In this document: in pieces, positions 62,972-64,000 of the stretch
Numbering within the stretch: position 1 is the stretch's first letter
How the letters are laid out: each line of letters begins with the position of its first letter
NCBI RefSeq assembly: GCF_026015985.1
Contig: NZ_CP110389.1
Location: 6,542,001 to 6,606,000, forward strand
Reading direction: 5' to 3'
Length of the DNA: 64,000 bases
DNA from: Rhodopseudomonas sp. P2A-2r
Lineage (GTDB): Bacteria; Pseudomonadota; Alphaproteobacteria; Rhizobiales; Xanthobacteraceae
Position numbers and translations under genes: made by a program
Notes under the pieces: generated by a model
What the model was told of the DNA's origin: nothing
Seen by the model: the letters and a program-made list of their open reading frames with translations, nothing else
Databases searched by the model: none

Positions 62972-64000
62972 ATGACGATCCAGCAGAACATCCCGGCTCC
63001 CGAGCCCGCCGCACCGCCCGTCGAAGACACCACCAAGGTGTCGCCGATGATGGAACAGTATCTCGAAATCAAGGCCGCCAATCCCGGCCTGCTGCTGTTC
63101 TACCGGATGGGCGACTTCTACGAGATGTTCTTCGAGGACGCCGAGATCGCCTCGCGGGCGCTCGGCATCGTGCTGACCAAGCGCGGCCGGTTCCAGGGCG
63201 CCGACATCGCCATGTGCGGCGTGCCGGTGGAACGTTCCGACGACTACCTGCACCGGCTGATCGCGCTCGGCCACCGCGTCGCGGTGTGCGAGCAGATGGA
63301 GAACCCGGCCGAGGCGCGCAAGCGCGGCAACAAGAGCGTGGTGAAACGCGACGTGGTGCGGGTGGTGACGCCGGGCACGCTGACCGAAGACACCCTGCTC
63401 GACGCGAAGACCAACAACTACCTGCTGGCGATTGCCCGGGCGAAGGGCTCCGCCGGCACCGACCGCATGGGTCTCGCCTGGATCGACATCTCCACCGCGG
63501 AATTCAACGTCACCGAATGCAGCGTGGCCGAGCTCGGCGCCACGCTGGCGCGGATCAATCCCAACGAGGCCATCGTCACCGACGCGCTGTACAGCGACCC
63601 CGACCTCAACCAGCTGCTGCGCGAACTGCCGGCGGTGACACCGGTGACCCGCGACGTGTTCGACGGCGCCACCGCGGAACGCCGGCTGTGCGACTATTTC
63701 GCTGTCGCCACCATGGACGGGCTCAGCGCCCTGTCGCGGCTCGAAGCCGCCGCGGCGGCCGCCGCCGTCACCTATATCGACCGCACCCAGTTCGGCAAAC
63801 GCCCGCCGCTGTCGCCTCCATCACGCGAGGCCGCCGGCACCACCATGGCGATCGACCCCGCCACCCGCGCCAACCTCGAACTGACGCGCACACTCGGCGG
63901 CGAGCGCAAGGGCTCGCTGCTCGACGCCATTGACGGCACCGTGACCGCCGCCGGCTCGCGGCTGCTGGCACAACGCCTCGCAGCCCCGCTCACCGACGCC
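62972..64000 (+). CDS. mutS: DNA mismatch repair protein MutS (5' part, cut by window end)
   Basis: The first 343 codons, open to the window edge. The mismatch-reading motif [20 protein letters not shown] (Phe-x-Glu type) lies at about residues 42-61. A connector domain follows ([16 protein letters not shown]) and the start of the core ([20 protein letters not shown]). The ATPase domain is outside. MutS finds base mismatches after replication. It is divergent from pcaF with 211 bp between, which shows no clear regulatory motif. Confidence 0.95.
   Translation, partial: MTIQQNIPAPEPAAPPVEDTTKVSPMMEQYLEIKAANPGLLLFYRMGDFYEMFFEDAEIASRALGIVLTKRGRFQGADIAMCGVPVERSDDYLHRLIALGHRVAVCEQMENPAEARKRGNKSVVKRDVVRVVTPGTLTEDTLLDAKTNNYLLAIARAKGSAGTDRMGLAWIDISTAEFNVTECSVAELGATLARINPNEAIVTDALYSDPDLNQLLRELPAVTPVTRDVFDGATAERRLCDYFAVATMDGLSALSRLEAAAAAAAVTYIDRTQFGKRPPLSPPSREAAGTTMAIDPATRANLELTRTLGGERKGSLLDAIDGTVTAAGSRLLAQRLAAPLTDA

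Overview
The window is high-GC alphaproteobacterial chromosome. It most resembles the Bradyrhizobium/Rhodopseudomonas group (Nitrobacteraceae). The basis is family recognition plus context: a FixL with the complete haem-pocket signature next to FixJ and a further receiver-domain protein, CobS/CobT, an aa3-type cox operon in the order coxB-coxA-ctaB-small-ctaG-coxC-DUF983-surf1, and several dispersed intergenic repeat families. No rRNA, tRNA, CRISPR array or prophage was seen. The window starts inside a response regulator gene and ends inside mutS.

Layout. 1-4.1 kb: oxygen sensing (fixL, fixJ, a receiver-domain protein cut by the edge), two FixK/FNR-type boxes, small conserved proteins and a HAD hydrolase. 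4.3-12.8 kb: three tandem paralogous membrane GGDEF-EAL proteins; the middle one has lost the c-di-GMP inhibitory site, and the second and third sit behind CtrA-like sites. 12.8-18.8 kb: exported phytase-like protein, cobaltochelatase subunits CobT and CobS, a DedA protein and a lipoprotein. 18.8-29.5 kb: a long leftward block with an acetyltransferase, M16 protease, thrC, surf1, DUF983 and the cytochrome c oxidase genes. A FixK-like box lies just upstream of coxB.

29.8-36.7 kb: IalB-like secreted protein, a DUF433/DUF5615 antitoxin-toxin pair whose toxin has a nonsense codon, tldD-lepB, a nucleotidyltransferase, an 838-bp IS5/IS427-type element inserted exactly at the ccdA stop codon, ccdA plus a thioredoxin, and a PAN-domain protein. 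36.8-41.2 kb: gshA, a MarR regulator divergent from a glutathione S-transferase with a palindromic operator, then a probably acquired methyltransferase followed by a 3' remnant of a second GST and repeats. 41.2-48.8 kb: beta-oxidation genes (trifunctional enzyme, thiolase, acyl-CoA dehydrogenase) with a c-di-GMP phosphodiesterase between them, and a TetR regulator. 48.8-55.8 kb: a PodJ-like polar organiser with Sel1 repeats behind a CtrA-like site, a GST/TetR divergent pair with twin operators, and a TauE/SafE permease coupled to a TIGR02186 protein. 55.7-64 kb: an atypical NRAMP-family transporter, an EamA transporter/LysR pair, a protocatechuate cluster (pcaF, pcaH, pcaG and an alpha/beta hydrolase), and the 5' part of mutS.

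Themes. Oxygen control (FixLJ and FixK-type sites, including one at the aerobic oxidase) and c-di-GMP/polarity control (four EAL proteins and a PodJ-like protein, three genes sharing a TTAA-N7-TTYACC site) recur. Five genes look broken or altered by single-base contractions, mostly in short homopolymers (acyl-CoA dehydrogenase, PodJ-like, TauE-like, alpha/beta hydrolase, NRAMP C-terminus). Base-call error must be excluded before these are read as pseudogenes. Motif coordinates were counted by hand and could be off by one or two bases.
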